A stretch of 64,000 nt of DNA, from contig NZ_JACIGJ010000003.1 of the NCBI RefSeq assembly GCF_014197855.1, positions 186,001-250,000 on the forward strand, written 5' to 3'. The stretch comes from Roseospira marina (GTDB lineage: Bacteria > Pseudomonadota > Alphaproteobacteria > Rhodospirillales > Rhodospirillaceae). The notes beneath the pieces are model-generated. The model was given only the letters and a program-made list of their open reading frames with translations, had not been told where the DNA came from and searched no databases. The translations under genes and the position numbers were made by a program. Below, piece after piece: positions 1 through 8,741 of this stretch (within the stretch, counting starts at the first letter, position 1; every line of letters begins with the position of its first letter).

Positions 1-200
1 CCTTCCGGCGTTTCGGCCCAGGCGCTCGTGCCCGGCGGCGCCCACGCCCCAAGGTCCGCACGGGCCGCGCCGGACGGGGCGACCAACCCCATGGCCATAG
101 ACAGAAAAAACAGGCCGACAACCGCCGTCCACGATCCGGGCACACATGCATGCCGGGCCGGAGCGGATCGGTCGGGCCGATCAGGGTCAGAGTGACTCAT
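1..200 (-). CDS. Exported protein, N-terminal part only (cut by window edge)
   Basis: The reading frame starts at ATG 200 with GAGGA about 10 bases upstream and stays open to the window edge, giving about 66 residues. It begins with a charged stretch of roughly 20 residues, then a hydrophobic core (TAVVGLFFLSMAMGLVAP) and an AARA cleavage site followed by DLGAWAPPG. This is a Sec-type signal peptide, so the product is exported. It is divergent from yqgE. In many alphaproteobacteria the neighbour of yqgE is a DsbD-like protein-disulfide reductase with such a leader, so that is my guess, based on synteny only. No catalytic part lies inside the window. Confidence 0.6.
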   Translation of the reverse strand, partial: MSHSDPDRPDRSAPARHACVPGSWTAVVGLFFLSMAMGLVAPSGAARADLGAWAPPGTSAWAETPE

Positions 201-393
201 GGGTGGGGATCCTCGCGCCGGGCGCGGTCATCCGGGACGCGCCACGCCGCCTACACGGGTTGCGGCTCTTCCCATATCGGCGAAAGCGCGCCGGAGCGCA
301 AGAGTGCCACCGCGTATGGTTTGTCTTGGAATTCCAGCCCGGACGTGGTCGAATCGCTCCTCTTTCCCGGGCGGTAAGGGAGGCACGAGGATC

Positions 394-981
394 ATGGTGG
401 ACGCATTCGCAAGCGTCGGCGCCGCGGAGGGCTTTCTGACCGGCAAGTGTCTGGTGGCTATGCCGGGCATGAGCGATCCGCGCTTCGTCCGGGCCGTCAT
501 TTATCTGTGCGCGCATACCTCCGAGGGCGCGATGGGTCTGGTGGTCAACCGCGCCATCCCGGATTTCAGCTTCACCGACCTGCTGGAACAACTCAGCATT
601 TCGGCCACGCCCCGCTGTGAGCAGATCCAAGTGCAGTTCGGTGGCCCGGTGGAAAGCCAGCGCGGCTTCGTGCTGCATTCGGCCGACTACATCCACGAGG
701 GCACGCTGGTCGTCGACGACACGGTCGCGCTGACCGCCACGCTGGAGGTGCTGCGCGACATGGCCGTCGGCACCGGCCCGACCCGCACCCTGATGGCGCT
801 GGGCTATGCCGGATGGAGCGCCGGGCAGCTCGACGACGAACTGCGCCGGAACGTCTGGCTGACCGTGGACGCGGACCCCAACGTCGTGTTCGCCGGCGAC
901 CTGGACTCCAAATACGACCTCGCGCTGCGCAGCCTCGGCGTCGATCCCTCGCTGTTGTCGAGCGAGGGCGGACACGCCTGA
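394..981 (+). CDS. YqgE/AlgH family protein (DUF179)
   Basis: A 195-residue protein of the YqgE/AlgH family, the usual length for that family. Visible family features are the N-terminal GKCLVAMPGMSDPRF segment, GAMGLVVNR, the FGGPVESQRGFVLH motif and the C-terminal ALGYAGWSAGQLD block. The molecular role of the family is not established. The ATG at 394 was chosen because the family homology starts there and GGGAGGCACGAGG lies just upstream; an upstream in-frame extension has no family similarity. The stop codon overlaps the ATG of the next gene (TGATG), so the two are probably translated together. Confidence 0.9.
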   Translation: MVDAFASVGAAEGFLTGKCLVAMPGMSDPRFVRAVIYLCAHTSEGAMGLVVNRAIPDFSFTDLLEQLSISATPRCEQIQVQFGGPVESQRGFVLHSADYIHEGTLVVDDTVALTATLEVLRDMAVGTGPTRTLMALGYAGWSAGQLDDELRRNVWLTVDADPNVVFAGDLDSKYDLALRSLGVDPSLLSSEGGHA

Positions 982-2000
982 TGGGCGCAACGCCGGACCG
1001 GACACCGCCGCCCCACGATCCCGCGCCGGGCCCCGCCGTCGCGCTCGCCGGAGACGAGGGGCTATGCGCCGCGGTCGATCGCTGGCGGGCCTGGATCTGG
1101 GGCGAGCGGCGGGTCAGCCGGCACACGCTCGACGCCTATGTGAGGGATCTTGCGGGCTTTCTCGGCTTTCTCGCCGAGCATCTGGGCGGCCCGCCGACCC
1201 TGACCGATCTGGCCACGCTCCAGACCGCCGACATCCGGGCGTGGCTCGCCTGGCGGGGCGCCGCCGGAGTCGGCCGCACCTCCCAGTCGCGCGGCCTGTC
1301 CACCCTACGCGGCTTCTTCCGCTGGCTCGACCGCGAGGGCATCGCCCACAACCCCGCCATCGGGCTGGTGCGCGGGCCGCGTGGCACAAAGGCCGTACCC
1401 AAGGCCCTGGACGAAGAGGAAGCGCGCGAGGCACTCGACACCATCGCCGACCTTCAGGAGGAACCCTGGCTGGCAAAGCGGGACGTGGCCCTTCTGACGC
1501 TGCTGTACGGCGCCGGCCTGCGTTTGGGCGAGGCTTTGGCCCTGAACCAACGGGACGCGCCGAACGGCCCGACCATGGTCGTGACCGGCAAAGGCCGCAA
1601 ACAGCGCATGGTTCCGGTCCTGCCGGTGGTGATCGAGGCGGTGGATGCCTACCGCGCCGCCTGCCCGATGACGTTGGGGCCGGACGCTCCGCTGTTCGTG
1701 GGCGCGCGGGGCGGGCGCCTCAACCCCGGGGTCGTTCAGCGGCAGGTGCGGACCTTGCGCGACCGCCTGGGTCTACCGGAGAGCGCAACGCCGCACGCCC
1801 TGCGGCACAGCTTCGCCACGCATCTGCTGGGGCGCGGGGGCGATCTGCGCACCATCCAGGAACTGCTGGGGCATGCGTCTCTGTCCACCACCCAGCGCTA
1901 CACCGCCGTGGACGTGGCCCGCCTGAAGCGGCTGCACGACGCCGCCCATCCGCGCGCCCACGGCGTGGGAAGGGATGACCGAGGCGGGGACGAGCGGTAA
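981..2000 (+). CDS. xerC: Tyrosine recombinase, XerC type
   Basis: A 339-residue tyrosine recombinase. The N-terminal SAM-like core-binding domain covers about residues 30-115 and the catalytic domain about 130-320. Catalytic residues are visible: Arg in LYGAGLRLGEAL (near 180), Lys in TGKGRKQRMVP (near 203), the HALRHSFATH box (near 272-281), the LGH motif and the nucleophilic Tyr in TQRYTAVD (near 307). Size and motifs match the chromosome-dimer-resolution recombinases XerC/XerD that act at dif, and XerC commonly follows housekeeping genes as here. There are no phage genes or att-like repeats nearby, so an integrase role is unlikely. XerD cannot be fully excluded from sequence alone. Confidence 0.85.
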   Translation: MGATPDRTPPPHDPAPGPAVALAGDEGLCAAVDRWRAWIWGERRVSRHTLDAYVRDLAGFLGFLAEHLGGPPTLTDLATLQTADIRAWLAWRGAAGVGRTSQSRGLSTLRGFFRWLDREGIAHNPAIGLVRGPRGTKAVPKALDEEEAREALDTIADLQEEPWLAKRDVALLTLLYGAGLRLGEALALNQRDAPNGPTMVVTGKGRKQRMVPVLPVVIEAVDAYRAACPMTLGPDAPLFVGARGGRLNPGVVQRQVRTLRDRLGLPESATPHALRHSFATHLLGRGGDLRTIQELLGHASLSTTQRYTAVDVARLKRLHDAAHPRAHGVGRDDRGGDER

Positions 2001-2030
2001 TCCCTGCCCGCCCCCGGCCGTTGCCCCCGG

Positions 2031-3611
2031 TTACTGCACGGTGACGAAGCGCAGTTCAAAGATGTTGTCCGCGCGCTGAAACAGATCGACCGACTCCTTC
2101 TTGCCCCAAGACAGCGGCTGCTGGTGCAACGGGATATAACCCCAGTCGTTCTGCATGATCTGGAACGCCTCGGAAATCATGACCTGACGCTTGTTCGGGT
2201 CGATCTCGCTTTGCACCGCCTTGGCCAGTTCATCGATCTCCGGGTTGCAGTAGCGGCCCAGGTTGAACTTGCCGAAGTCGTCCTTGGTGCACATCAGCAG
2301 GTCACGCATGGCGTTGTGGGCGTCCAGCGTCGAGGGCGTCCAGCCCAGCATGTAGAAGCTGGTGTCATGGGCCAGGATCTTGGCGAAGTACTTGCTCTTC
2401 GGCTGCGCCAGCAGGTTCACCTTGACGCCGATCTTGGCCAGCATACCGGCGACCGCCTGACAGATCGCCTCGTCGTTGACGTAGCGGTTGTTGGGGCAGT
2501 CCATCCCGATCTCGAACCCGTCGGGGTAGCCGGCCTCGGCCAGCAGCGCCTTCGCCCGGTCCAGATCGACCGCCGGGCGTTCGTTCAGCGCCGGGTCGAA
2601 GCCGTTAACCTGCGGCCCGATCAGCAACGCCGTGGGCGTGCCCTTGCCACGCATGATCTTCTTCCGGATCGCCTCGATATCGATGGCGCGGTAGAACGCC
2701 TCGCGCACCCGCACGTCCTGGAGCGGATTGGCGTCGGTCACGCTGCCCTCGAACAGGGTATCGCGATACTGGTCCATGCCCAGGAACACGGTCCGCACCT
2801 CGGCCCCGTCCAGCATCTCCACGCCGGGCGCGGCCTCGACCCGCGGCGCGTCCTGGAGCGGCACCGGATAGACCAGATCCATCTCGCCCGACAGCAGCGC
2901 GGCCACCCGCGTCGCGTCGCTGGTGATCGGGGTGAAGATCGCTTCCGTGATGTTGTGCTCCGGCTCGTCCCACCAGTCGGGGAACGGCACGAACACCGTG
3001 CGCACGTCGGGCTGACGCTCGGTCACCATGAACGGCCCGGTGCCGTTCTCGTGACGGGTGGCATAGTTTTCCTCGCCCGCCTTGATGTTGGCGGGCTCGA
3101 CGGCGTCGTGCTCCTCGGCCCACTCCTTGTCCATGATGTAGAGGTCGGTCATGTCCGACGTCAGGATGGGATAGGGCGCTGTGGTGATGATGTCGACGGT
3201 CAGGTCATCGACCTTGCGCACCTCGGCGATCGCCGCCACGCGCGACGACATGTCGGAGCCGTCCTTGGCGGCGCGCGCCAGCGAGAACAGCACGTCGTCC
3301 GCCGTGAACGGATTGCCATTGTGGAACGTCACGCCCTCCCGCAGGTGGAACCGCCACGTGGTGGGATTCACCACATCCCAGGACTCCGCCAGCGCGGGCT
3401 CGATGCCCAGGTCGCGGTCGCGGCGCACCAAACCCTCGTACACATTGGACAGGGTGCCGAGCGTGTGGGTCTCGTTCAGAACGTAGGGCTCAAGGGCCTG
3501 GAAATCGCCTTGAAACGCCCAACGAAACGTCTCCGCCTGGGCCGTGCCGGCAAGGCTGGCGACCGTGACACCGACCGCGAGGAACACGGAACGGGAGCGC
3601 GGGCTGCGCAT
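2031..3611 (-). CDS. ABC transporter substrate-binding protein, family 5 (peptide/nickel type)
   Basis: A 526-residue periplasmic solute-binding protein of the DppA/OppA family (SBP_bac_5). A 26-residue Sec signal ends in AGTAQA. The mature part shows the family segments LAESWDVVNPTTWRFHLREGVTFHNG, here with the binding-fold pattern AESW...FxLRxGVxFHNG, then AGYPDGFE and the late PLHQQPLSWG. The start at ATG 3611 is set by a strong AGGAGGTG and by the signal peptide. The ligand is probably a short peptide or peptide-like compound, which is family knowledge. No cognate permease or ATPase genes are next to it, so it is an orphan binding protein within this window. It is transcribed away from sdhC and converges on xerC. 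Confidence 0.88.
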   Translation of the reverse strand: MRSPRSRSVFLAVGVTVASLAGTAQAETFRWAFQGDFQALEPYVLNETHTLGTLSNVYEGLVRRDRDLGIEPALAESWDVVNPTTWRFHLREGVTFHNGNPFTADDVLFSLARAAKDGSDMSSRVAAIAEVRKVDDLTVDIITTAPYPILTSDMTDLYIMDKEWAEEHDAVEPANIKAGEENYATRHENGTGPFMVTERQPDVRTVFVPFPDWWDEPEHNITEAIFTPITSDATRVAALLSGEMDLVYPVPLQDAPRVEAAPGVEMLDGAEVRTVFLGMDQYRDTLFEGSVTDANPLQDVRVREAFYRAIDIEAIRKKIMRGKGTPTALLIGPQVNGFDPALNERPAVDLDRAKALLAEAGYPDGFEIGMDCPNNRYVNDEAICQAVAGMLAKIGVKVNLLAQPKSKYFAKILAHDTSFYMLGWTPSTLDAHNAMRDLLMCTKDDFGKFNLGRYCNPEIDELAKAVQSEIDPNKRQVMISEAFQIMQNDWGYIPLHQQPLSWGKKESVDLFQRADNIFELRFVTVQ

Positions 3612-4195
3612 GGTTTCACCTCCTGGTGCAAGGGATCGGATCCGGTGCGCACCGCGACCACGGAACAGGCGCCGGACCGGCGTGGATGAGACAGGCGGTG
3701 GCCGCAGCAACCGCCATATTGTTTGAGATTATTCAACGCCCGGGACCGATTGGCCAGAGCCGACATGGATACCGGAGACGTAGTGCGTGCCCTTGTTTCC
3801 ATGGGGCTTTTCTCGCCCTAGATGAAGCCGCGCCGTTGCCAATGCGTACATTGTGCGCCGCAACTTGACTCGGGCATTTACGGTCGTTAAACACGAACGC
3901 GTTCCGGTGACCGCCCGCGGCGCCGCGGGGATGCCGTTCCGCCGTTTCTGCCGTAGTGCATGACAGCGGTTCTCGGGTTTCCTGCGACGGCCGCCCGAGC
4001 CCTTTCACGTGACGACCAGCGCCAGACCGACGCGGGCCGCCCGGGACAGCCGGGCCGGGTCGAGCGGTGCGTGGCGTGTGCCGTTGGCGCGCGACAGGGG
4101 CCGGTTGGAGCGTGGAGACGCTCCACAGTAGCCGATGGTTTTCGTCGTCCTTACCCGCGCCGCGTTCGGCGCCAGCAACGCGAGAGGCCCCTGCC
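3612..4195. other. Long divergent intergenic region between the binding protein gene and sdhC
   Basis: These 584 bases hold no credible gene. A sigma-70-like element pointing to sdhC is possible at 3865-3893 (TTGACT, 17-base spacer, TAAACA), which would give a leader of about 300 bases. Around 4107-4126 two overlapping stem-loops can form in the sdh leader: GAGCGT pairs with ACGCTC, and GTGGAG pairs with CTCCAC; they share bases, so only one can form at a time. Promoter strength and use of the hairpins are inference only. No riboswitch family was recognised. Confidence 0.4.
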
Positions 4196-4594
4196 ATGCC
4201 GACCCATGAGCGGCCGCTGTCTCCCCACCTCCAGGTCTACAAGCTGCATCGCAAGATCGCCCCGGCGCTCTCCATCTCTCACCGGATCACCGGGATGCTG
4301 ATGTTCTGCCTCGGCACTCTGTTCGTGATCCTCTGGCTGGGCGCGGCCGCCTATGGGCCGGAGAGCTTCGCCACCGCGCAGGCGCTGTTTGCCTCCCCGC
4401 TTGGGTATCTGGTCCTGTTCGGCTGGACGGTGGTCCTGTTCTACCACATGACCAACGGCATCCGGCATCTGGTCTGGGACACCGGCTGCCAGGTCTCCAT
4501 CGCCGGGGTGCGCCGCACCGGGCTCACGATGCTGGCGGCCGTCGTCGCGCTGACGGCGCTGGTGTGGATCGTCGGCCTCGCGGTCGCGCTGTAA
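4196..4594 (+). CDS. sdhC: Succinate dehydrogenase cytochrome b556 subunit
   Basis: A 132-residue membrane anchor of complex II. It has three transmembrane helices. The SdhC signature SISHRITGMLM lies near the N-terminus, and LFYHMTNGIRHLVWD near helix II carries the histidine expected to ligate haem b. With SdhD it forms the quinone site and anchors SdhAB on the cytoplasmic face of the inner membrane. It is the first gene of sdhCDAB, the order typical of alphaproteobacteria. ATG 4196 is preceded by CGAGAGG. Confidence 0.95.
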   Translation: MPTHERPLSPHLQVYKLHRKIAPALSISHRITGMLMFCLGTLFVILWLGAAAYGPESFATAQALFASPLGYLVLFGWTVVLFYHMTNGIRHLVWDTGCQVSIAGVRRTGLTMLAAVVALTALVWIVGLAVAL

Positions 4595-4608
4595 GGGAGA
4601 TGGGGACC

Positions 4609-5013
4609 ATGAGTTCCGCGAAAGGCAACACCATGCGCTCCGCCCTGGGCGTGGCGCGCGGACGCGGCTCCGCCAAGACCGGCGCCGCCGATCACTGGTT
4701 CGCCGAGCGCATCGGCGGCATCGCGCTGGTTCCGCTGGCGCTGTGGTTCATCTTCGGGGCCGTCATCGGCAACCAAGGGGTCGACCACGCCACGTTCCAG
4801 GCCTGGATGGGCCAGCCGCTCAACGCCACCCTGATGATCCTGTTCATCCTCGCCGCGTTCCATCACGGCGCGCTCGGCGCGATCGTCGTGCAGGAAGACT
4901 ACATCCACGCCCCGGCGGTGAAGCACGTGACCGTGTTGCTCACCAAGCTGTTCGCCATCGCCGGCGCGCTCTTCGGCACCGTTTGCGTGCTCACCTTGGC
5001 CTTCGGAGGGTAA
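4609..5013 (+). CDS. sdhD: Succinate dehydrogenase hydrophobic membrane anchor subunit
   Basis: A 134-residue second membrane anchor of succinate dehydrogenase, with three predicted transmembrane helices. The second helix region [17 protein letters not shown] carries the haem-side histidine pattern and the Asp-Tyr pair characteristic of the SdhD quinone site. The ATG at 4609 is preferred over the one at 4600 because AAGGGAG then sits at a normal distance. It lies 14 bases after sdhC and 7 bases before sdhA, so the genes are clearly co-transcribed. Confidence 0.94.
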   Translation: MSSAKGNTMRSALGVARGRGSAKTGAADHWFAERIGGIALVPLALWFIFGAVIGNQGVDHATFQAWMGQPLNATLMILFILAAFHHGALGAIVVQEDYIHAPAVKHVTVLLTKLFAIAGALFGTVCVLTLAFGG

Positions 5014-5020
5014 CGGGTCC

Positions 5021-6808
5021 ATGGCATCCCCCGTGTTCATCGACCACGATTACGACGTTGTTGTCGTCGGCGCCGGCGGCGCCGGTCTTCGCGCCACGTT
5101 CGGCGCCGTGGCCGAGGGCCTCAAGACCGCCTGCCTGACCAAGGTCTTCCCCACCCGCTCCCACACCGTCGCCGCCCAGGGTGGCGTCGGCGCCGCGCTC
5201 GGCAACATGGCCGAGGACAAGTGGGAATGGCACATGTACGACACCGTGAAGGGCTCGGACTGGCTGGGTGACCAGGACGCCATCGAATACATGTGCCGCG
5301 AGGCCATTCCGGCCGTGCAGGAGCTGGAGCACTTCGGCGTGCCCTTCTCGCGCACCGACGACGGCAAGATCTACCAGCGCCCATTCGGCGGCCACATGCG
5401 GAACTTCGGCGAAGCCCCGGTGCAGCGCGCCTGCGCCGCCGCCGACCGCACCGGCCACGCCATCCTGCACACGCTTTATCAGCAGTCGCTGAAGTACAAG
5501 GCGAAGTTCTTCATCGAGTTCTTCACCCTCGACCTCATCATGGAGGACGGGGCCTGCCGGGGCGTGGTGGCCTGGAACCTGGATGACGGCACGCTGCATC
5601 GCTTCCGCGCACACCAGACCATCATGGCGACCGGGGGCTACGGCCGCGCCTACTTCTCCTGCACCTCGGCGCACACCTGCACCGGCGACGGCAACGCCAT
5701 GGTGGCGCGCGCCGGCCTGCCCTTGCAGGACATGGAGTTCGTGCAGTTCCACCCGACCGGCATTTACGGCGCCGGCTGCCTCATCACCGAGGGCGCGCGC
5801 GGCGAGGGGGGCTACCTGACCAACTCCGAGGGCGAGCGCTTCATGGAGCGCTACGCGCCGAACGCCAAGGATCTGGCCAGCCGCGACGTCGTCAGCCGCG
5901 CCATGACCATGGAAATCCGCGAGGGTCGGGGTGTGGGCAAGGACAACGACCACATCTACCTGCACCTGGAGCACCTGGGCGGCGACGTGCTGCACAAGCG
6001 CCTGCCGGGCATCACGGAAACCGCGCGCGTGTTCTCCGGCGTCGATGCCACCAAGGACCCGATCCCGGTGCTGCCGACCGTGCACTACAACATGGGCGGC
6101 ATTCCGACCAACTACATGGGCGAGGTCATCAACCCGACCGCCGACGACCCGGACCGCATCGTGCCGGGCCTGATGGCGGTGGGGGAATGCGCCAGCGTGT
6201 CCGTGCACGGCGCCAACCGGCTGGGCACCAACTCCTTGCTCGATCTGGTCGTGTTCGGCCGGGCCGCGGCCAAGCGCTGCGCCCAGACCATCACACCGGA
6301 CACCACGCATGCGCCCTTGCCGGCCGGTGCCGGCGAGGCGGCCGTCGCCAACCTGGAGTGGCTGCGCAACGCCAAGGGGCCGCGCGCGACCTCCGAGATC
6401 CGTCTCGACCTCCAGAAGGCGATGCAGACCGAGGCCGCCGTGTTCCGGACCGCCGAAAGCCTGTCCGAGGGCGTCAAGCGCGTCGATGCCATCGCCGAGA
6501 CGGTGGCGGACATCAAGCTGGCCGACCGCTCCCTGGTGTTCAACACCGATCTGGTCGAGGCGCTGGAGCTGCAGAACCTGCTCGCCTGCGCCAAGGCCAC
6601 CGTGCACAGCGCCGAGGCCCGCACGGAAAGCCGGGGCGCGCATGCCCGCGAGGATTATCCGGACCGCGACGACCAGACCTGGATGAAGCACTCGCTGGCC
6701 TGGGTGGAGCCCGAAACCGGCGCGGTGACCCTGGACTACCGGCCGGTGCACACCTACACGCTGACCAAGGATATCGAGTACATCGCGCCGCAGAAGCGCG
6801 TGTACTAA
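5021..6808 (+). CDS. sdhA: Succinate dehydrogenase flavoprotein subunit
   Basis: A 595-residue flavoprotein that oxidises succinate to fumarate in the TCA cycle. Visible features are the FAD dinucleotide fold [13 protein letters not shown] near residue 13, the covalent FAD histidine in [10 protein letters not shown], the [12 protein letters not shown] substrate-site segment and the [15 protein letters not shown] block near the C-terminal third. Its length matches alphaproteobacterial and mitochondrial SdhA. GGAGGG precedes the ATG. It sits in sdhCDAB; a strong stem-loop separates it from sdhB. Confidence 0.97.
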   Translation: MASPVFIDHDYDVVVVGAGGAGLRATFGAVAEGLKTACLTKVFPTRSHTVAAQGGVGAALGNMAEDKWEWHMYDTVKGSDWLGDQDAIEYMCREAIPAVQELEHFGVPFSRTDDGKIYQRPFGGHMRNFGEAPVQRACAAADRTGHAILHTLYQQSLKYKAKFFIEFFTLDLIMEDGACRGVVAWNLDDGTLHRFRAHQTIMATGGYGRAYFSCTSAHTCTGDGNAMVARAGLPLQDMEFVQFHPTGIYGAGCLITEGARGEGGYLTNSEGERFMERYAPNAKDLASRDVVSRAMTMEIREGRGVGKDNDHIYLHLEHLGGDVLHKRLPGITETARVFSGVDATKDPIPVLPTVHYNMGGIPTNYMGEVINPTADDPDRIVPGLMAVGECASVSVHGANRLGTNSLLDLVVFGRAAAKRCAQTITPDTTHAPLPAGAGEAAVANLEWLRNAKGPRATSEIRLDLQKAMQTEAAVFRTAESLSEGVKRVDAIAETVADIKLADRSLVFNTDLVEALELQNLLACAKATVHSAEARTESRGAHAREDYPDRDDQTWMKHSLAWVEPETGAVTLDYRPVHTYTLTKDIEYIAPQKRVY

Positions 6809-6826
6809 CCGTCCCGATCGGCACGG

Positions 6827-6867
6827 CCGAAGGATGGGTCCGGCCTCGCGAGGTCGCCCATCCTCGG
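6827..6867 (+). other. Strong stem-loop between sdhA and sdhB
   Basis: The 160-base gap between sdhA and sdhB contains a long interrupted hairpin. The outer stem pairs CCGA(A)GGATGGG at 6827-6838 with CCCATCCTCGG at 6857-6867, with a single-base bulge. After a 2-base bulge the inner stem pairs CGGCCT with AGGTCG around a CGCG loop. No T-tract follows, so it is not a classical terminator. It could stabilise or process the sdhCDA mRNA or reduce readthrough into sdhB; that role is inferred. Confidence 0.6.
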
Positions 6868-6968
6868 TCGGGGCTCTAGGGGGGGATGGCGCCGTCCTCG
6901 GGCGCGACCATTCGCCGCATTCAAGCCCGCACACAAGATTGACCGCCGCCTAATCAAGGATCGACGTC

Positions 6969-7751
6969 ATGGTGGAGTTCTCGCTTCCTCCCAAGTCCCG
7001 GGTCAAGCCCGGCAAGACCTGGCCGGCTCCGGCCGGCGCCAAGAACGTCAAGACGTTCCGGATCTACCGGTATGATCCGGACACGGGTGGAAACCCGACC
7101 CTGGATACCTTCCACATCGACCTGGATGACTGCGGGCCGATGGTCCTGGACGCGCTCATCAAGATCAAGAACGAGATCGACCCGACGCTGACCTTCCGCC
7201 GGTCCTGCCGCGAGGGCATTTGCGGGTCGTGCGCGATGAACATCGACACCGACAACACCCTCGCCTGCCTGAAGCCGATCGAGGAGGTGAAGGGCGACGT
7301 TGAGATCTACCCCCTGCCGCACATGGCCGTGGTCAAGGATCTGGTGCCGGACCTGACACACATCTACGCGCAGTACGAGATGATCGAGCCGTGGATGAAG
7401 ACCGACACCCCCACGCCCACCAGCGGCGAGCGCCTGCAAAGCCCGGAAGAACGCGAGAAGCTGGACGGCCTGTGGGAGTGCGTCCTGTGCTTCTGCTGCT
7501 CGACCTCCTGCCCGAGCTACTGGTGGAACGCCGACCGCTATCTCGGCCCGGCGATCCTGCTCCAGGCGGCGCGCTGGGTGTTCGACAGCCGCGACGAGGC
7601 GACCGAGGAGCGTCTGGACATGCTGGACGATCCGTTCCGCATGTACCGCTGCCACACCATCATGAACTGCACCACCACCTGCCCGAAGGGCCTCAACCCA
7701 GGCAAGGCCATCGCCGATCTGAAGATCGCGATGTTCGAACGGACGGGCTGA
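6969..7751 (+). CDS. sdhB: Succinate dehydrogenase iron-sulfur subunit
   Basis: A 260-residue iron-sulfur subunit. The N-terminal ferredoxin domain carries the [2Fe-2S] ligands in [13 protein letters not shown] and a following LAC. The C-terminal domain carries the [4Fe-4S] motif [12 protein letters not shown] and the [3Fe-4S] and last-cluster cysteines in [17 protein letters not shown]. It passes electrons from SdhA flavin to quinone at SdhCD. AAGGA precedes the ATG. The gene ends 3 bases from the convergent fic remnant. Confidence 0.96.
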   Translation: MVEFSLPPKSRVKPGKTWPAPAGAKNVKTFRIYRYDPDTGGNPTLDTFHIDLDDCGPMVLDALIKIKNEIDPTLTFRRSCREGICGSCAMNIDTDNTLACLKPIEEVKGDVEIYPLPHMAVVKDLVPDLTHIYAQYEMIEPWMKTDTPTPTSGERLQSPEEREKLDGLWECVLCFCCSTSCPSYWWNADRYLGPAILLQAARWVFDSRDEATEERLDMLDDPFRMYRCHTIMNCTTTCPKGLNPGKAIADLKIAMFERTG

Positions 7752-7754
7752 GGA

Positions 7755-8643
7755 TCAGCGCGGAAGGGGTTCCGTCCCCTCGTTGAGGATATCCAGATAC
7801 CGCCGGTAGACGTACACCCGGCCGCGCTTGCGGCCGGATACCTCTTCGACGATGCCAAGAGCGCCAAGCGTATCCAGCGCCTTCCCGACGGTCGGCTGTG
7901 ACAGGGTCAGGCGGTCCGAAGCCTCGGGGATTCGGATCAGCGGCTTCGACTGAAGCAGGCGGTGAACGCGGATCGGCGCGTTGGCGCCACGGCCCAGATC
8001 CGTAAGCCGAGCGGCATCGGCCTCGAACAGGCGTAAGATCGTTCGGGCGGTGCCACTGGCCTGCTCAGCCGTGCGTTCGACGCCCTCCAAAAAGAACGCG
8101 AGCCAGCTTTCCCAGTCCCCCTCGTCCCGCACACCTTGCAGGAGGTCGTAGTACTGGCGACGGTGCGTCTTCAGATACAGGCTGAGGTAGAGCAGAGGCG
8201 CGCGAAGCAGACCGCGTTCGCATAGGAACAAGGTGATGAGGAGCCGCCCGAGGCGGCCGTTGCCATCCAGAAACGGGTGGATGGTTTCGAACTGCACATG
8301 CGCCAGACCGGCTTTGACCAGGGTTGCCATGCCGGGCGTGTCCGCATGCAGGAACGTTTCCAAATCTCCCATAAGATCGGTCACGTGGTGCGGTGGGGGC
8401 GGCACATAAGCCGCCGTGCCGGGCTTCCTTACGCACGTACATATAGAGGAACAGCGGGGTGTCGGGGAGAACCGATGCCACACCATCGAGCCGCCCCAAT
8501 GCCTGGGCGGCCTGTTCCAGAGGCGACGTAAGCGGCGTCATATCCACGGGGGGAACCGGGGGCAACGGCGGAGGAATGAAGGCCCGCACCGTCTCGCCCA
8601 CCGCCGTCACCTCATAGCGACCCAACCGCGCGGTCCGATCCAC
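7755..8643 (-). pseudogene. Fic family gene with internal deletion and frameshift
   Basis: Two adjacent reading frames together make a Fic-family AMP transferase. The N-terminal frame (GTG 8643 to about 8425) holds a Fic_N-like region ending in LFLYMYVRKEA. The rest (about 8425 to 7755) continues in another frame from KPGTAAYVPPPPHHV, through an intact Fic motif HPFLDGNGRLGR, to a winged-helix-like C-terminus. Relatives have about 80 more residues between these points, including the inhibitory S-x-x-E-G type segment, so about 80 codons plus a frame-changing number of bases are missing. Family members AMPylate or otherwise modify target proteins. The start has AAGGAGGG, so transcription and translation signals persist. 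It is probably non-functional as a full-length protein. Confidence 0.85.
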
Positions 8644-8650
8644 GGGCCCT

Positions 8651-8717
8651 CCTTATGAAAGCATCCTTTAACAAGGCCGAGGCTTATTAAAGCATTCGGC
8701 CTTTCGCTTTAACAAGG
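8651..8717 (-). promoter_or_regulatory. fic promoter with duplicated motifs
   Basis: On the minus strand a sigma-70-like promoter is visible: TTGTTA at 8715-8710, an 18-base spacer and TTTAAT at 8691-8686. Two motifs occur twice here: CCTTGTTAAAG at 8717-8707 and 8676-8666, and ATGCTTTNATAAG, once over the -10 and once just before the ribosome binding site. Such a repeated element fits autoregulation by the winged-helix end of the Fic protein. The promoter is seen in sequence; the autoregulation is inferred. Confidence 0.5.
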
Positions 8718-8741
8718 GTCGGCAGCGGACGGCTCGTCCGA

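Noticed and set aside
981-2000. Phage or island integrase
   Set aside because: Size and motifs fit XerC, the gene overlaps a housekeeping gene, and no att repeats, tRNA or mobile genes are nearby.
4991-6934. A 647-codon open frame opposite sdhA
   Set aside because: sdhA on the plus strand is certain; the antisense frame has no start signal or domain.
7755-8643. fic frameshift as a simple sequencing error
   Set aside because: The protein jumps from one conserved block to a much later one, so a segment of about 80 codons is missing and not just a single base.
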